From NCBI RefSeq assembly GCF_007670255.1, contig NZ_SZVS01000011.1, positions 62,001 through 126,000 of the forward strand: DNA of 64,000 nucleotides, written 5' to 3'. Positions 37,243-47,557 of the stretch are shown here, one piece after another. Position numbers and translations under genes: made by a program. A model generated the notes under the pieces. The model did not search any database. It worked only from the letters and a program-made list of their open reading frames with translations, and was not told the DNA's origin. Position 1 is the first letter of the stretch, and each line of letters opens with the position of its first letter. Source of the stretch: Paenarthrobacter nicotinovorans (GTDB lineage Bacteria; Actinomycetota; Actinomycetes; Actinomycetales; Micrococcaceae).

Positions 37243-37289
37243 CGAATTTGCGGCCTGTGGACCATCGGTGGCCCTGGTTCCGCGGGCGG

Positions 37290-37577
37290 CTACGCCAGGT
37301 TGTTGGTAATAGCCATGGCGATGCTCACGGCGATTATCAGGATCAGGAAGCCCAAATCCAAGGATATTCCGCCCAGCTGGAGTGGCGGTATCAGCCGCCG
37401 GAGCCTTGCCAAGGGCGGATCCGTGACGGAGTACACCACGTGTGCTGTTACCAATGCCACACCGCGCGGCCGCCACTGGCGGGCAAACATCTGAACCCAC
37501 TCGAAAACGAGGCGGATGATCAGGGCGATGAAGAACAGGAACAGCACGATATAGATAAGGCCGAAAACAATGCCCAC
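37290..37577 (-). CDS. yggT: YggT family membrane protein
   Basis: 95 residues with two membrane segments (about 4-27 GLIYIVLFLFFIALIIRLVFEW and 72-92 LGFLILIIAVSIAMAI). The family core between them reads VYSVTDPPLARLRRLIPPLQLGGISLDLG. It starts with GTG. YggT genes lie between sepF and divIVA in many Gram-positive genomes and affect division-site or shape proteins; the molecular role is unknown. It follows a hairpin after sepF. Confidence 0.92.
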   Translation of the reverse strand: MGIVFGLIYIVLFLFFIALIIRLVFEWVQMFARQWRPRGVALVTAHVVYSVTDPPLARLRRLIPPLQLGGISLDLGFLILIIAVSIAMAITNNLA

Positions 37578-37636
37578 GAGTTAGCTCAGATCTCCCACTT
37601 GTTCCGGAATGTCGATCGGTCCCTACTATTGCAACA

Positions 37637-37670
37637 CAGATGCCAGGCAGGGTGACCCACCTGGCATCTG
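37637..37670 (-). terminator. Hairpin after sepF
   Basis: Perfect 11-bp stem CAGATGCCAGG / CCTGGCATCTG with a 12-nt loop, 16 bp past the sepF stop. The minus-strand flank TGTGTTGC is weakly T-rich. Probably an intrinsic terminator or partial attenuator before yggT. Confidence 0.65.
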
Positions 37671-37685
37671 CTTAACAGCTTGTTG

Positions 37686-38222
37686 TCAGCTCTGGTTGAA
37701 GAAGCTGGCCTGCGTCTCGCTGGCCTTCTTGTCATCTCCGATGACTTCAACATACGACGGCGACAACAGGAAGACCTTGTTGGTAACCCGCTCGATGCTG
37801 CCGTGCAGGCCAAAGACCAATCCGGCGGAGAAGTCCACCAGGCGTTTGGCATCGGCCTCACCCATGTCGGTGACATTCATGATGACGGGGATGCCGTCCC
37901 TGAAGCTCTCACCGATGACCTTGGCGTCATTGTAGGAGCGGGGATGGACGGTGGTGATCTGCCTCAAGCCCGAGGCATCTTCGCGGCTGGACGCCGCACG
38001 CTTAATGGGTGTCACGGGTGCGCGGTATTCCTCTTCGACCTCAACTGGGGGCATTTCACGGACAACTTCCCGGACGGGAGCCGGCGCGCGTCGCTCTTCC
38101 CGTTCCTGTGCCTGGGGGCGTTCTTCGTCGTGGTGCGCGGCGACGGACTGCTCAGATTCGTAGTGTTCATCGCCGTCGGCGAGCCCAAGATAGATCATTG
38201 TCTTGCGCAGAGCGCCAGCCAT
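37686..38222 (-). CDS. sepF: Cell division protein SepF
   Basis: 178 residues. The N-terminal amphipathic membrane anchor ([16 protein letters not shown]) is followed by a variable acidic and Arg-rich linker (20-85), then the conserved SepF domain (about 88-178: [70 protein letters not shown]). SepF tethers FtsZ to the membrane. In actinobacteria that lack FtsA (none is seen here) it is essential. TAGGAG lies 8 bp before the ATG. Confidence 0.95.
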   Translation of the reverse strand: MAGALRKTMIYLGLADGDEHYESEQSVAAHHDEERPQAQEREERRAPAPVREVVREMPPVEVEEEYRAPVTPIKRAASSREDASGLRQITTVHPRSYNDAKVIGESFRDGIPVIMNVTDMGEADAKRLVDFSAGLVFGLHGSIERVTNKVFLLSPSYVEVIGDDKKASETQASFFNQS

Positions 38223-38307
38223 GGTGCACTCCTATCGTTTCTGCAGTAGGCGGGCCGCCATGACTTGACATATTGGAACCCCGGCCCGTCATTCCAATAC
38301 TTTGACG

Positions 38308-39072
38308 CTACCCCACGGCTGGACGGGAACCGAGAATATCGGAGCCAATTCTCAGGTGTGTCGCCCCGAACTTCACGGCGGCCTCCAGGTCCTGGCTCAT
38401 GCCGGCCGAAATGCCCGTTGCGCCGGGGTGGTCCCGGCGCAGGGCCTCGGAAATGCCGGCCAACCTGGCGAACGCTTCCTCGGGATCGGCACCCAGCGGC
38501 GCAACCGCCATGAGGCCGGACAACCTGAGCCCGGGGGCGGACTCAATGCGTTCTGCGAGGTTCCCCACGAGTTCGGGCGCGGCACCGCCGCGGTGCGAAC
38601 CGGCGTCGTCGTCCAGACTGACCTGGATGAAGCAATCGAGGTCGGTCCTTCCGGTGGCCTCCTGCTCCCGTGCGATGGCTTTGGCCAATGCATCAACCAC
38701 TTGGAGCCTGTCGATCGACTGGACCGAGGACGCGTATTTGGCTACGGACTTTGCCTTGTTGCTTTGCAGTTGACCGATGAAGTGCCAGCGAAGGTCCAGG
38801 CCGGATAGTTCGGCAGCCTTCGCCGCAGCTTCCTGGTCACGGTTTTCGCCGACATCGGTGATTCCCAAGGCGGAGAGTCGTCGGACGTCGTCGGCGGGAT
38901 GGAACTTGGTGACTACTATCAGCCGGGGAACTTTTGTCCGGCCGGCTGCCGCAGTGGCTGCCTGAATCCGGCGTGTAACGACGGCAAGGCGTTCCGCCAG
39001 TTGCACGGAGCGGGCGTCACCGTCCCCGGCGATACCGCCATGGTGGCCGCCGTCGTTGCATAACTCAGTCAT
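38308..39072 (-). CDS. yggS: YggS family pyridoxal-phosphate homeostasis protein
   Basis: 254 residues; PLP-binding TIM-barrel protein that controls vitamin B6 pools. The PLP lysine is in RLIVVTKFHPADDV (about residue 41). GENRDQEAAAKA, WHFIGQLQSNKAK, QVSLDDDAGSHRGG and SAGMSQDLEAAVKFGATHLRIGS are the family motifs; the common GENYVQE reads GENRDQE here. The ATG at 39072 overlaps the pgeF stop by 8 bp, so translation is coupled. Confidence 0.93.
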   Translation of the reverse strand: MTELCNDGGHHGGIAGDGDARSVQLAERLAVVTRRIQAATAAAGRTKVPRLIVVTKFHPADDVRRLSALGITDVGENRDQEAAAKAAELSGLDLRWHFIGQLQSNKAKSVAKYASSVQSIDRLQVVDALAKAIAREQEATGRTDLDCFIQVSLDDDAGSHRGGAAPELVGNLAERIESAPGLRLSGLMAVAPLGADPEEAFARLAGISEALRRDHPGATGISAGMSQDLEAAVKFGATHLRIGSDILGSRPAVG

Positions 39073-39781
39073 GCGTCCATACCAATCCTGCGAAGCGGCC
39101 GGTGCTTGGATCCCGCCTGTAGGAGAACAGCGCCTCGCTCTCCAGGGTGCACTCCCCCAGGTATTCCACGGCGACTCCCGCCGCGTCCAACTGGGCACGA
39201 ACCCCGGCCGGCAGGTCCAGCGAGGGCGTGCCCCAGGACGTGGAAGACCAGGTGGCCGGCACTGCAGCGGCAACCTCGGAGCGCAGTTGCTCTGGAACCT
39301 CGTAGCATGCTCCGCAGATGGAGGGGCCAACCCAGGCACGTATGTCCAAGGCGCCATGGTCACGCATCCCGGCAACCGTCAAGGTCACTACTCCCGAAGC
39401 CACCCCCGGCCGTCCGGCATGGGCAACCGCGATGACCGGTTTGGCGCTGGAATCAGTTCCCACCAGGACCACAGGCACGCAGTCGGCCACCATCACCGCC
39501 AGCGGCTGGGGCGAACCGTTGGGGATGACCGCGGCAGAGACCATGGCATCGGCGGTGGGGCCGGCGCCGTGGGAGGCGATGAACTCGACGTGGTTGCCAT
39601 GAACCTGGTCCATGAATTGAAACTTCCTGGAGCCCAGGGCTGCTGCTTCTTCCAGCTGGACACGGCGTATGTTCACGTCGTCGGGGTTGTCCCCCACATG
39701 GAGGGCCAGGTTCCCGGCGCCCGTATCCGTGAAGGCTACGGAGACGCCGGGCAGGACTTCATCTCGCCACAAAAACACCAA
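39065..39781 (-). CDS. pgeF: Peptidoglycan editing factor PgeF / YfiH laccase-domain protein
   Basis: 238 residues of the YfiH (CNF1-like) family, whose members show purine nucleoside phosphorylase or polyphenol oxidase activity or edit peptidoglycan precursors. Zinc ligands are expected in QVHG, VADCVPV and the HAG motif, which reads HAGRPG instead of the common HAGWRG. CGACYEV is the second half. The start is TTG 39781, with GGAAGAG 7 bp upstream; the GTG directly after is an alternative. It follows ftsZ by 23 bp. Confidence 0.9.
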   Translation of the reverse strand: MVFLWRDEVLPGVSVAFTDTGAGNLALHVGDNPDDVNIRRVQLEEAAALGSRKFQFMDQVHGNHVEFIASHGAGPTADAMVSAAVIPNGSPQPLAVMVADCVPVVLVGTDSSAKPVIAVAHAGRPGVASGVVTLTVAGMRDHGALDIRAWVGPSICGACYEVPEQLRSEVAAAVPATWSSTSWGTPSLDLPAGVRAQLDAAGVAVEYLGECTLESEALFSYRRDPSTGRFAGLVWTHD

Positions 39782-39804
39782 GTACTGACTCTTCCGGACG
39801 CGGC

Positions 39805-41022
39805 TTACTTCAGGAAGTCAGGTACGTCGAGGTCGTCCGAGCGGCTGCCCGAAAGATCCGGTTCAACCACAGCAGGCAGATCGACGTCGAATCCTGAGTC
39901 GGCGGGCAAGGCGGAAGGACGCTGCTGGCCCCAGTTGCTCAGGCCGGAGGCGCCGATGCCTGCCGTTGCGTGCTGCGGAGCAGCGTTCGACGGCGCACTG
40001 GACGGCGCGGCCGGCCGGTCAGCCGGCACGGGGTTCTGGGCGGGACGGGACTGGTCCATCGACGGCGAGGTGGCCTTGACGTCGTCAAACCCTGCGGCGA
40101 TGACCGTCACGCGTGCCTCGTCACCAAGGGCGTCGTCGATGACCGCACCGAAAATAATGTTGGCTTCGGGGTGGGCAACTTCCTGGACAAGGCGGGCTGC
40201 CTCGTTGATCTCGAAGAGGCCAAGGTCCGAGCCACCCTGGATGGAGAGCAACACGCCGTGGGCGCCGTCAATGGAGGCTTCCAGGAGCGGGGAGGCAATG
40301 GCAAGCTCGGCAGCCTTGACAGCGCGGTCCTCGCCCCGGGCGGAGCCGATACCCATCAGGGCCGAGCCGGCACCCTGCATGACGGACTTGACGTCGGCGA
40401 AGTCCAGGTTGATCAGGCCCGGAGTGGTGATGAGGTCGGTGATGCCCTGAACACCGGAAAGGAGCACCTGGTCCGCTGAGCGGAAGGCGTCCAGGACGGA
40501 GACGTTGCGGTCGCTGATGGACAGGAGGCGGTCGTTGGGGATGACGATCAGGGTGTCGACTTCGTCGCGGAGCGCGTCGATGCCTGCCTCGGCGGAACCG
40601 GCACGACGGCGGCCTTCGAACGTGAACGGACGGGTCACCACGCCAATGGTCAGCGCGCCGAGCGAGCGGGCGATGCGCGCAACCACGGGAGCGCCACCGG
40701 TGCCGGTGCCGCCGCCTTCTCCAGCGGTAACGAAGACCATGTCAGCGCCGCGGAGAACTTCTTCGATCTCGTCAGCGTGATCCTCTGCGGCCTGCTTGCC
40801 AACCTCCGGGTTGGCGCCGGCGCCGAGACCGCGCGTCAGTTCGCGGCCGACGTCAAGCTTGACATCGGCGTCGCTCATGAGCAGCGCCTGCGCGTCAGTA
40901 TTGATGGCGATGAACTCGACTCCCCGAAGGCCGACCTCGATCATGCGGTTGACTGCGTTCACGCCACCGCCGCCGATGCCGACGACCTTGATGACGGCCA
41001 GGTAATTCTGCGGTGCTGCCAC
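39805..41022 (-). CDS. ftsZ: Cell division GTPase FtsZ
   Basis: 405 residues. The GTP-binding tubulin signature is [33 protein letters not shown] is at the N-terminus and the T7 catalytic loop is [12 protein letters not shown] disordered, Pro/Ala-rich linker (about 315-385) leads to the conserved C-terminal peptide [10 protein letters not shown], which recruits SepF and other partners. GTG 41022 is the start; a frame extension to 41070 is unconserved. A probable promoter, TTGACA-N17-TAGAGG, lies in the 215-bp gap after ftsQ. Confidence 0.97.
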   Translation of the reverse strand: MAAPQNYLAVIKVVGIGGGGVNAVNRMIEVGLRGVEFIAINTDAQALLMSDADVKLDVGRELTRGLGAGANPEVGKQAAEDHADEIEEVLRGADMVFVTAGEGGGTGTGGAPVVARIARSLGALTIGVVTRPFTFEGRRRAGSAEAGIDALRDEVDTLIVIPNDRLLSISDRNVSVLDAFRSADQVLLSGVQGITDLITTPGLINLDFADVKSVMQGAGSALMGIGSARGEDRAVKAAELAIASPLLEASIDGAHGVLLSIQGGSDLGLFEINEAARLVQEVAHPEANIIFGAVIDDALGDEARVTVIAAGFDDVKATSPSMDQSRPAQNPVPADRPAAPSSAPSNAAPQHATAGIGASGLSNWGQQRPSALPADSGFDVDLPAVVEPDLSGSRSDDLDVPDFLK

Positions 41023-41237
41023 GTTTCGTGCCCCTTGCTTGTGTCCTATAGCGAAACTGATCGAGTCCAACGTGAATCCTTGGACCTTAACCCTCTAGTT
41101 GAAGGTTATAGTTATGTCAAGTAACTCTACTGCGACGGTATTTCCTCTGGTTCGCACATGCAATGACCGCTTGCGCGTGTCGTGTGAATGTCGCGAATTA
41201 AGGCTACCGGCGCCTGCAGTGTCACTCTCGAAGCTTG
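41023..41237 (-). promoter_or_regulatory. ftsZ promoter region
   Basis: 215 bp between ftsQ and ftsZ, the largest gap inside the dcw cluster. On the minus strand TTGACA (41120-41115), a 17-bp spacer and TAGAGG (41097-41092) form a plausible promoter with a leader of about 65 nt. A second -10-like TATAAC lies within the spacer. Separate ftsZ promoters are common in Actinobacteria. Confidence 0.6.
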
Positions 41238-42197
41238 TTATTTGGTGAATGGATGCCGCGGCACGCTGACGTCGTAGACGCTCACGGGAACCTTGGGATC
41301 GGCCGGCATCTTGAGCAACGCCTCAAGTGCCTTCGCCTTCAACTCCCTGTCCTCGGCATTGCCCCACACTACCGTCTTTCCGTCCACCAGTTTGAGTTCC
41401 ACCGCATCCGGCGAAGCAGCGGACGCGGTGGACATCCTGGCCCGGACGTCCGCAGGCAAGGTGTCCAGAACGGCAGCAATGGCCTTGAACAGTTCAGTGT
41501 TGGTTGACGCCGCGCCCGCGTCGATCAAAGGGAGCGCCACGGCCGAAAGGTCCTTTGTAGCTCCCAGCTGCACTCCATCGACATCAACCATGATGTAGGA
41601 ATCGCCTTGCTTGAGCAGAGCCACCGGGACGCGCTCGTTGACGTGAACCAGGAGCCCGGACGGTGGACGGGCCTCCATGGTCGCTGACCTGACCTGCACC
41701 AGCGGCTTGAGGAGCTCGTTGATCTCCTGCTCGCTGACCTGCGGCAGAGGCTTACCGTCAAGGGGTGACAACGCCTTTTGGACGGCGTCGGGCGTCAACA
41801 ATGTGGTGCCGTCAACCGTTATGGACCGCACTGCCAACGCTGGGGAAAAGATGGCCCCAGCGATCAGCGCGGCAACAAGGGCAGTCACTACGGACACGGT
41901 CCACCACACAACCCGGCGTTGGCGCCGGCGCTTGGGCTCCGGAAAGGCAATGACGTTGTCCCCGGATGGCCCGGAGGACTTGGACGCCTTCCCGGCGTTC
42001 TTGGCATTGGATGATTTCGCAGATTTGCCGGCGGACTTGCCCACTGCTTTGCCGCCCGATGCGGCCTCGGGTTCAAGATCACGCTGGGCGCTGATGACGC
42101 CACCGGAGTCACCGCCGCCCGAACCGGAAGGACCCGCAGCGTCCTGGCCGCCCGCACGGGCGGTCGGCTTGAACGTCGGCTTCCGGGTGCTAGCCAC
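41238..42197 (-). CDS. ftsQ: Cell division protein FtsQ
   Basis: 319 residues. A long, Ala/Ser/Lys-rich cytoplasmic region (1-95) is followed by a single helix (about 98-120, VVWWTVSVVTALVAALIAGAIF). The POTRA domain (SPALAVRSITVDGTTLLTPDAVQKAL...) and the FtsQ beta domain (ATMEARPPSGLLVHVNERVPVALLK) follow. It connects the early and late divisome with FtsL and FtsB. The start overlaps the murC stop by 8 bp. Its cytoplasmic part is longer than in E. coli, as in other actinobacteria. Confidence 0.92.
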   Translation of the reverse strand: MASTRKPTFKPTARAGGQDAAGPSGSGGGDSGGVISAQRDLEPEAASGGKAVGKSAGKSAKSSNAKNAGKASKSSGPSGDNVIAFPEPKRRRQRRVVWWTVSVVTALVAALIAGAIFSPALAVRSITVDGTTLLTPDAVQKALSPLDGKPLPQVSEQEINELLKPLVQVRSATMEARPPSGLLVHVNERVPVALLKQGDSYIMVDVDGVQLGATKDLSAVALPLIDAGAASTNTELFKAIAAVLDTLPADVRARMSTASAASPDAVELKLVDGKTVVWGNAEDRELKAKALEALLKMPADPKVPVSVYDVSVPRHPFTK

Positions 42198-43560
42198 CCA
42201 GCGCCTCCACGATCATGGGCCCATACGCTGTGACGTCTCCGGCTCCCACCGTCAGGACCACATCACCCTCACCCGTGGCCGCGACGATGGCATCCACGGC
42301 CTCAGCGGCCGCGACAAGGCGCCCGGTGGACAACTGCTCAGTAATCAACGTGCTGGTGACACCGGGAATGGGATCCTCGCGCGCAGGGTAGATATCCAGG
42401 ACCAGGGCCGTGTCCGCGGCATCCAAGGCGGACGCAAACTCACGGGCGAATTCGCGGGTCCGGGAAAACAGGTGCGGCTGGAAGAGAACGTGCACCTTGT
42501 GCTCCCCCGCCACCGAACGTGCCGCTGAAAGGGCTGCCCGGACCTCCGTGGGATGGTGGGCGTAGTCGTCATAGACCCGGACTCCGCTCCCCTGTCCCTT
42601 CAGTTCAAACCTCCTGGAGGCACCTGTGAAGTGACCCAACGCTGCCGCGGCGGCAGCTGGAGCCACCCCAAGTTCAAGGGCGACGGCGAACGCCGCTGCA
42701 GCGTTCAGCGCATTGTGGCGGCCCGGTACCTTCAGGTCGAGGCGGTGGATGTCATCGCCAACTCCCACCGAAACATCTCCCGGGCCACCGTCATGGAGCT
42801 TGATGTCGGCGTCCTGCGATGTCCCGTAGCTAAGGACACGGGTAGTTCCGGCGGCGGCGGTGCGTCGGGCGAGGGCAAGCGCGCCCGGGTCGTCGGCGCA
42901 CGCAAGCAAGAGGCCATCCGGGGGCAACAGCGCTGCGAAGGCGTCGAAGGAGGCAAAGACCGCTTCTGGCGTCCCATAGTGGTCCAAGTGGTCGGCTTCA
43001 ACATTCGTCACCACCGAGATCAGCGGCTGATAGTTCAGGAACGAGCCATCGGATTCATCAGCCTCTGCCACAAAGATGTCCGAAGAACCGTGCGCTGCAT
43101 TGACGCCCAGCGAAGGAACGTTTGCCCCGATGGCGAAGGACGGGTCCAGGCCTGCTTCCTTAAGGAGCACGGCAATCATGGACGTGGTGGTCGACTTTCC
43201 GTGCGTGCCTGCGACAGTGACCACCCGGTGACCGGCCATGGTGGCAGCCAGCCCTTCAGAGCGGTGAAGAACGGTCAGTCCGGCGCTGCGTGCCGCGACG
43301 AGTTCCGGATTGTCGGCCCTGATGGCCGAGCCCGCGACGACCGTCTGGGCATCGCCAAGGTTGGCGGCGTCGTAGCCAACAGCGATCCGTGCGCCAGCTG
43401 CTGCGAGGTCCCGCATGACCGGAAGGTCCTTGGCGTCGCTGCCGCTCACCGAGACCCCACGGGCCACCATGATCCGGGCGACGGCGGACATGCCGACGCC
43501 GCCGATGCCAACGAAGTGGACCCGGCCGAGGTTCTCGAGGGGGACGATGCTGTTGGTCAT
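42190..43560 (-). CDS. murC: UDP-N-acetylmuramate-L-alanine ligase
   Basis: 456 residues; adds L-Ala to UDP-MurNAc. The Rossmann start is [18 protein letters not shown], the ATP loop [11 protein letters not shown] (about residue 115), and the central [15 protein letters not shown] and [14 protein letters not shown] motifs are diagnostic of MurC. The ATG overlaps the murG stop by 4 bp. Normal length. Confidence 0.97.
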   Translation of the reverse strand: MTNSIVPLENLGRVHFVGIGGVGMSAVARIMVARGVSVSGSDAKDLPVMRDLAAAGARIAVGYDAANLGDAQTVVAGSAIRADNPELVAARSAGLTVLHRSEGLAATMAGHRVVTVAGTHGKSTTTSMIAVLLKEAGLDPSFAIGANVPSLGVNAAHGSSDIFVAEADESDGSFLNYQPLISVVTNVEADHLDHYGTPEAVFASFDAFAALLPPDGLLLACADDPGALALARRTAAAGTTRVLSYGTSQDADIKLHDGGPGDVSVGVGDDIHRLDLKVPGRHNALNAAAAFAVALELGVAPAAAAAALGHFTGASRRFELKGQGSGVRVYDDYAHHPTEVRAALSAARSVAGEHKVHVLFQPHLFSRTREFAREFASALDAADTALVLDIYPAREDPIPGVTSTLITEQLSTGRLVAAAEAVDAIVAATGEGDVVLTVGAGDVTAYGPMIVEALGG

Positions 43561-44672
43561 GCGGATACCGCTTCCAGGACAAGATCAGCCATGCGCTGAT
43601 CGGCGTTTCTAATACCAAGGGCTTCAGACTTCCGGGCCATGGCGTTCAACCTGCCACGGTCCGAGAGCAGGGGAATCAGCTCCTGCTCCAGCCACTGCGG
43701 ACCAAGGTCCTGGTCGGCCACGAGCAGTGCACCGCCGGCTTCCACCAACGGAGCAGCGTTCAACGCCTGCTCCCCGTTCCCGATCGGCAAGGGTACGAAA
43801 ACCGCGGGAACACCAACCGCAGCGACCTCGCTGACTGTTCCCGCTCCAGCGCGGGCCAGCAGCACATCGGCGGCGGCGTAAACGTTCTCCATCCCATCCA
43901 CGTACTCGACCTGCCGATAGCCCTCACCGGCCAGCAGGCCGCCGTCGTCGTTCATGACGGCTTTGCCGACGCCGGTGATGTGGAGCGTCTGGATGCCGGC
44001 CGCGGCGAAGGCGGGCAGGGCGGCCGCGATGGCCCGGTTGATGCTGAGGGCACCCGACGAACCGCCGGTCACGATCAACGCCGGCCGGTCGGGGTCCAGG
44101 CCGAGCAGGGCCTTGGCAGCCGGAGCGGCCGAGCCCCGGTCGAGCGTGGAGATGGCGCGCCTCATCGGCATCCCCACGCGGCGGGCGCCCTTCAGGCGTG
44201 TGCCTGCGAACGCCACGGCGACGTGGCGGCTGAACCTGGCACCGACGCGGTTGGCAAGGCCTGCCTTCATGTTGGCCTCGTGGACGACGATCGGAATACC
44301 GAGTCTCCGGGCCGCGAGATACATGGGCGTGCACACATATCCACCCACCCCCACCAGGACGTCGGCCTGCGCGTCTTCGAGGATGCGCCTGGCCTGCTTG
44401 ACTGCCCCGGCGAGGCGGCCCGGAAGCTTGAGCAGGTCAACGGATGGCCGGCGCGGGAAGGGAACGCGGTCGATGGTGGCCAGCTGGTAACCGGCCGCCG
44501 GAATCAGCCTGGTCTCCATTCCCGACGGCGTTCCTACAGTCAGGATGGACGCATCCGGCCGTTTTTCCTTGATGGCATCGGCGATGGCCAGCAAGGGGCT
44601 GATGTGCCCGGCCGTTCCGCCGCCTGCGAGGACGACCGACAATGGCTTGGACGCGTGGGAATCAGAAGTCAT
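43557..44672 (-). CDS. murG: UDP-GlcNAc:lipid I N-acetylglucosaminyltransferase
   Basis: 371 residues; makes lipid II at the membrane surface. Family motifs are [35 protein letters not shown] and [13 protein letters not shown] in the N-domain, and [14 protein letters not shown] and [24 protein letters not shown] in the C-domain, which binds UDP-GlcNAc. ATG start. 6 bp downstream of ftsW; overlaps murC by 4 bp. Confidence 0.97.
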   Translation of the reverse strand: MTSDSHASKPLSVVLAGGGTAGHISPLLAIADAIKEKRPDASILTVGTPSGMETRLIPAAGYQLATIDRVPFPRRPSVDLLKLPGRLAGAVKQARRILEDAQADVLVGVGGYVCTPMYLAARRLGIPIVVHEANMKAGLANRVGARFSRHVAVAFAGTRLKGARRVGMPMRRAISTLDRGSAAPAAKALLGLDPDRPALIVTGGSSGALSINRAIAAALPAFAAAGIQTLHITGVGKAVMNDDGGLLAGEGYRQVEYVDGMENVYAAADVLLARAGAGTVSEVAAVGVPAVFVPLPIGNGEQALNAAPLVEAGGALLVADQDLGPQWLEQELIPLLSDRGRLNAMARKSEALGIRNADQRMADLVLEAVSA

Positions 44673-44678
44673 GAAGTG

Positions 44679-45980
44679 CTAGGTACGCTTTCGTGCGGGT
44701 TTGGGTGAACGGCGCGGCAGGAATCGTGGACGTTGCTGGGGTGGCAGCTGGCCGCGGGCCAAAGACAACACTACGCCCACACCACACAAGGACATGATCA
44801 ATGCCGAACCGCCGTACGAGATGAAAGGCAAGGGCACTCCCACCACGGGAAGCAGCTGCGTGACCACCGCCATGTTCATGCTCGCCTGGCCCAGGAGCCA
44901 CACCATGATCCCACCAGCCAGGGTCCGCTGGAAGGGATCGGTCTGGCGAACCACCACCCGGAAAATCGCAATGCCCAGGATGGCAAACAGCACCAGGACC
45001 ACAATGGTCCCCACCAAGCCGAGCTCCTCACCGATGATGGCGAAGATGAAGTCGTTGTGGGCCTCAGGGAGCCAGTTGTATTTCTGCCGGCTCTGGCCAA
45101 GACCCAGGCCTGTCCAGCTCCCCTGCGCCAGGCCGTACATGCCGTTGGTTGACTGGAAATCGAAGTCGAACTGCTCGGTGCACGATGCCGAAGCAGTGCC
45201 CAGCCAGGAAGTAATGCGGCACATGCGGTTGGAACTGCTGACCGTGGCAAGAATGGCCCCGACCACGCCCACGACGCCCGCGATGCCCAGCATTCGTCCG
45301 GGGACGCCGGCGAAGTAGAGGCCAGCGGCTGCGATGGCCGCTATGACAATGACAGTACCGAGGTCGTTGCCGAGCATCACCAAACCGATGACCAGGCCTG
45401 CTCCCGGGACTACCGGGATGATGACATGCATCCAGCGGTTGAGGAGCTTCTGCTTCCGTGCAAGAACCGCGGCAATCCACACGCACAGGACAAGCTTGGA
45501 CATCTCGGAGGGCTGGAGCGTGACGCCACCGATGTCGATCCAGTTCTTGTTTCCATTGACGCTGTTGCCCATCACCTGAACCAGGGCGAGCAGCACCACG
45601 ACTGCGCCAAGGGCCCACCACGACAACTTCTTCATCCAGTCAACGTTGGTCCGCGAAATGATGTACATCGCGATAAGGCCGACGACGCCAAACGCGGCTT
45701 GCTTCATGGCATCGGCGTAGGGCGACTTTCCTTCTGAAATGGCCTCGACGCTGGAAGCGGACAGCACCATCATGATGCCAATGGCCGTCAGGGCCAATGC
45801 ACAGCCCAGAATGAGGTAGTACGTGGAGCTGTTGGGAGCCTTGCTTCTGCCTTCAAGGCTTTCCCAGAAGCTGCGCCAGTGCCGACGGAGTCCTTGGGGC
45901 TGTCGGCCGCCTTGGGGCGTGGCCTTGTCCTTCCCGTCCTTTGGCTCCTTGCCGCGGGTGCGGGTGGGCGTGCTGACCAT
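44679..45980 (-). CDS. ftsW: SEDS peptidoglycan glycosyltransferase FtsW
   Basis: 433 residues with about ten membrane helices starting near residue 55, after a basic, cytoplasmic N-terminus. SEDS signatures are LQPSEMSKLVLCVWIA, WLPEAHNDFIFAIIGEELGLVG and PFISYGGSALIMSL. FtsW polymerises glycan strands together with the class B PBP (FtsI) encoded upstream. The C-terminus is short and arginine-rich. 2 bp after the murD stop. Confidence 0.95.
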   Translation of the reverse strand: MVSTPTRTRGKEPKDGKDKATPQGGRQPQGLRRHWRSFWESLEGRSKAPNSSTYYLILGCALALTAIGIMMVLSASSVEAISEGKSPYADAMKQAAFGVVGLIAMYIISRTNVDWMKKLSWWALGAVVVLLALVQVMGNSVNGNKNWIDIGGVTLQPSEMSKLVLCVWIAAVLARKQKLLNRWMHVIIPVVPGAGLVIGLVMLGNDLGTVIVIAAIAAAGLYFAGVPGRMLGIAGVVGVVGAILATVSSSNRMCRITSWLGTASASCTEQFDFDFQSTNGMYGLAQGSWTGLGLGQSRQKYNWLPEAHNDFIFAIIGEELGLVGTIVVLVLFAILGIAIFRVVVRQTDPFQRTLAGGIMVWLLGQASMNMAVVTQLLPVVGVPLPFISYGGSALIMSLCGVGVVLSLARGQLPPQQRPRFLPRRSPKPARKRT

Positions 45981-45982
45981 TG

Positions 45983-47557
45983 TTACTCCTCGGTGGTCTG
46001 TGCCTGCCCTTCCACAAGCTCGCGAACTGCCTGGACGAATGCGTCGCCACGGTGAGCGTAGGAAGAGAACTGATCCATGGATGCAGCCGCCGGCGCCATC
46101 AGGACGGTATCGCCGGAGGTGGCTACGCCCGCCGCGGACGCCACAGCCTGGGCCATGACGGTCTCGCCGAAGATTGGCGAAGCTGCGTTACCGGCTGCGG
46201 TCTGCACACTCTCAGTGTCACCCTTGGCTTGGGATATCACGGGGACATCCGGCGCGTGTCGCTGGAGCGAGGCCTCAAGCTGGCCGGTGTCCGTTCCAAT
46301 CAGGACCACAGCCTTGAGCCGGGGTGCGTGCTCCTTGATCAGTTCGTCATAGTTGACGCCCTTGGACAAGCCCCCGGCAATCCACACAACGTTCTGGAAG
46401 GCCGAGAGGGCCGCCGAGGCAGCATGCGGATTGGTCGCCTTGGAGTCGTTGATCCACAGGATGTCGTTGTGCTTGGCCACCAACTGGATGCGGTGGGCGC
46501 CGGGCAGGTAGTTGACCAGGCCCTGCTTCACTGCGGCAGGTTCAACGCCGTAGGCCCGGACCAAGGCTGCGGCGGCCAGCGCGTTGGCCACCATGTGGCG
46601 CGGGGCGACCGGACCGAGGTCCGACATGGCAGCGAGCTCTGCCGCCGAGTCCTTGCGCTCAGCGATAAAGGCCCGGTCCACCAGGAGGCCGTCCACTACC
46701 CCCAGCATGCTGATGGCCGGGGTGTTGGTGGTAAAGCCGATGGCACGGCAGCCCTCGACGACATCCGCCTCCTCCACCATGCGTTCTGTTTCGATCTGCT
46801 CGGCGTTGTAGATCGCGGCCTTCTGGGTGTTTTCGTACACCTTGGCCTTGTCCGCGAGGTAGGACGCATAAGAGCCGTGCCAGTCCACGTGGTCCTCGGC
46901 GACGTTCAGGCACACGCTTGCCACCGGCGACAGGGAGTGGCTCCAGTGGAGTTGGAAGCTGGACAGCTCCACCGCAAAGACGTCGTAGTCAACGGGATCC
47001 CGGAGCGCGTCCAGGATCGGTGTTCCCACGTTGCCCACGGCGATTGCCTTCAGGCCGGCGGCCTGCAGCATGGATTCGGTCATTCCCACCGTGGTGGTCT
47101 TGCCGTTGGTTCCGGTGATGGCCAGCCATTCGGTCGTCTTGCGTCCTTCGCGGACGCGCAGGCGCCAGGCCAGTTCGACGTCGCCCCAGACCGGGATGTG
47201 CTTCCGCTTGGCCGCTGCGAGCAGGGCTTGGTCCGGGCGCCAGCCGGGCGAGGTCACCACCAGGTCGGGCAATGCGTCGTCGATCAACGGGAGGGTGTTG
47301 ACGGCGTCTTGCCCCAGGAGGACATCGACAGCGCCCACGATCTTGAGGGTGTCCGCCTGGGCTTTGGCTTTGTCGGTGGTTGCGGCATCCACCACCACCA
47401 CCTTGGCGCCAAGCTCGATCAGTGTGTCGGCAGCCGAGAAGCCGGACAGGCCGATGCCTGTCACAACAACCCGCAGCCCGCTCCAGTTGGCATCCCAGCT
47501 GGTGAGGTCCTTGAGCCGGTCAGAGGTGGAAGTCATGTTTTCGGGGCTTTCGTTCAC
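45983..47557 (-). CDS. murD: UDP-N-acetylmuramoylalanine-D-glutamate ligase
   Basis: About 524 residues; adds D-Glu to UDP-MurNAc-Ala. [17 protein letters not shown] is the N-terminal fold, [15 protein letters not shown] the ATP loop, and [16 protein letters not shown] and [17 protein letters not shown] the substrate blocks. I use GTG 47557, which overlaps the mraY stop; ATG 47536 is an alternative giving [10 protein letters not shown]. It is longer than E. coli MurD by about 85 residues, partly due to the N-terminus and C-terminal Ala-rich loop. Confidence 0.95.
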   Translation of the reverse strand: MNESPENMTSTSDRLKDLTSWDANWSGLRVVVTGIGLSGFSAADTLIELGAKVVVVDAATTDKAKAQADTLKIVGAVDVLLGQDAVNTLPLIDDALPDLVVTSPGWRPDQALLAAAKRKHIPVWGDVELAWRLRVREGRKTTEWLAITGTNGKTTTVGMTESMLQAAGLKAIAVGNVGTPILDALRDPVDYDVFAVELSSFQLHWSHSLSPVASVCLNVAEDHVDWHGSYASYLADKAKVYENTQKAAIYNAEQIETERMVEEADVVEGCRAIGFTTNTPAISMLGVVDGLLVDRAFIAERKDSAAELAAMSDLGPVAPRHMVANALAAAALVRAYGVEPAAVKQGLVNYLPGAHRIQLVAKHNDILWINDSKATNPHAASAALSAFQNVVWIAGGLSKGVNYDELIKEHAPRLKAVVLIGTDTGQLEASLQRHAPDVPVISQAKGDTESVQTAAGNAASPIFGETVMAQAVASAAGVATSGDTVLMAPAAASMDQFSSYAHRGDAFVQAVRELVEGQAQTTEE

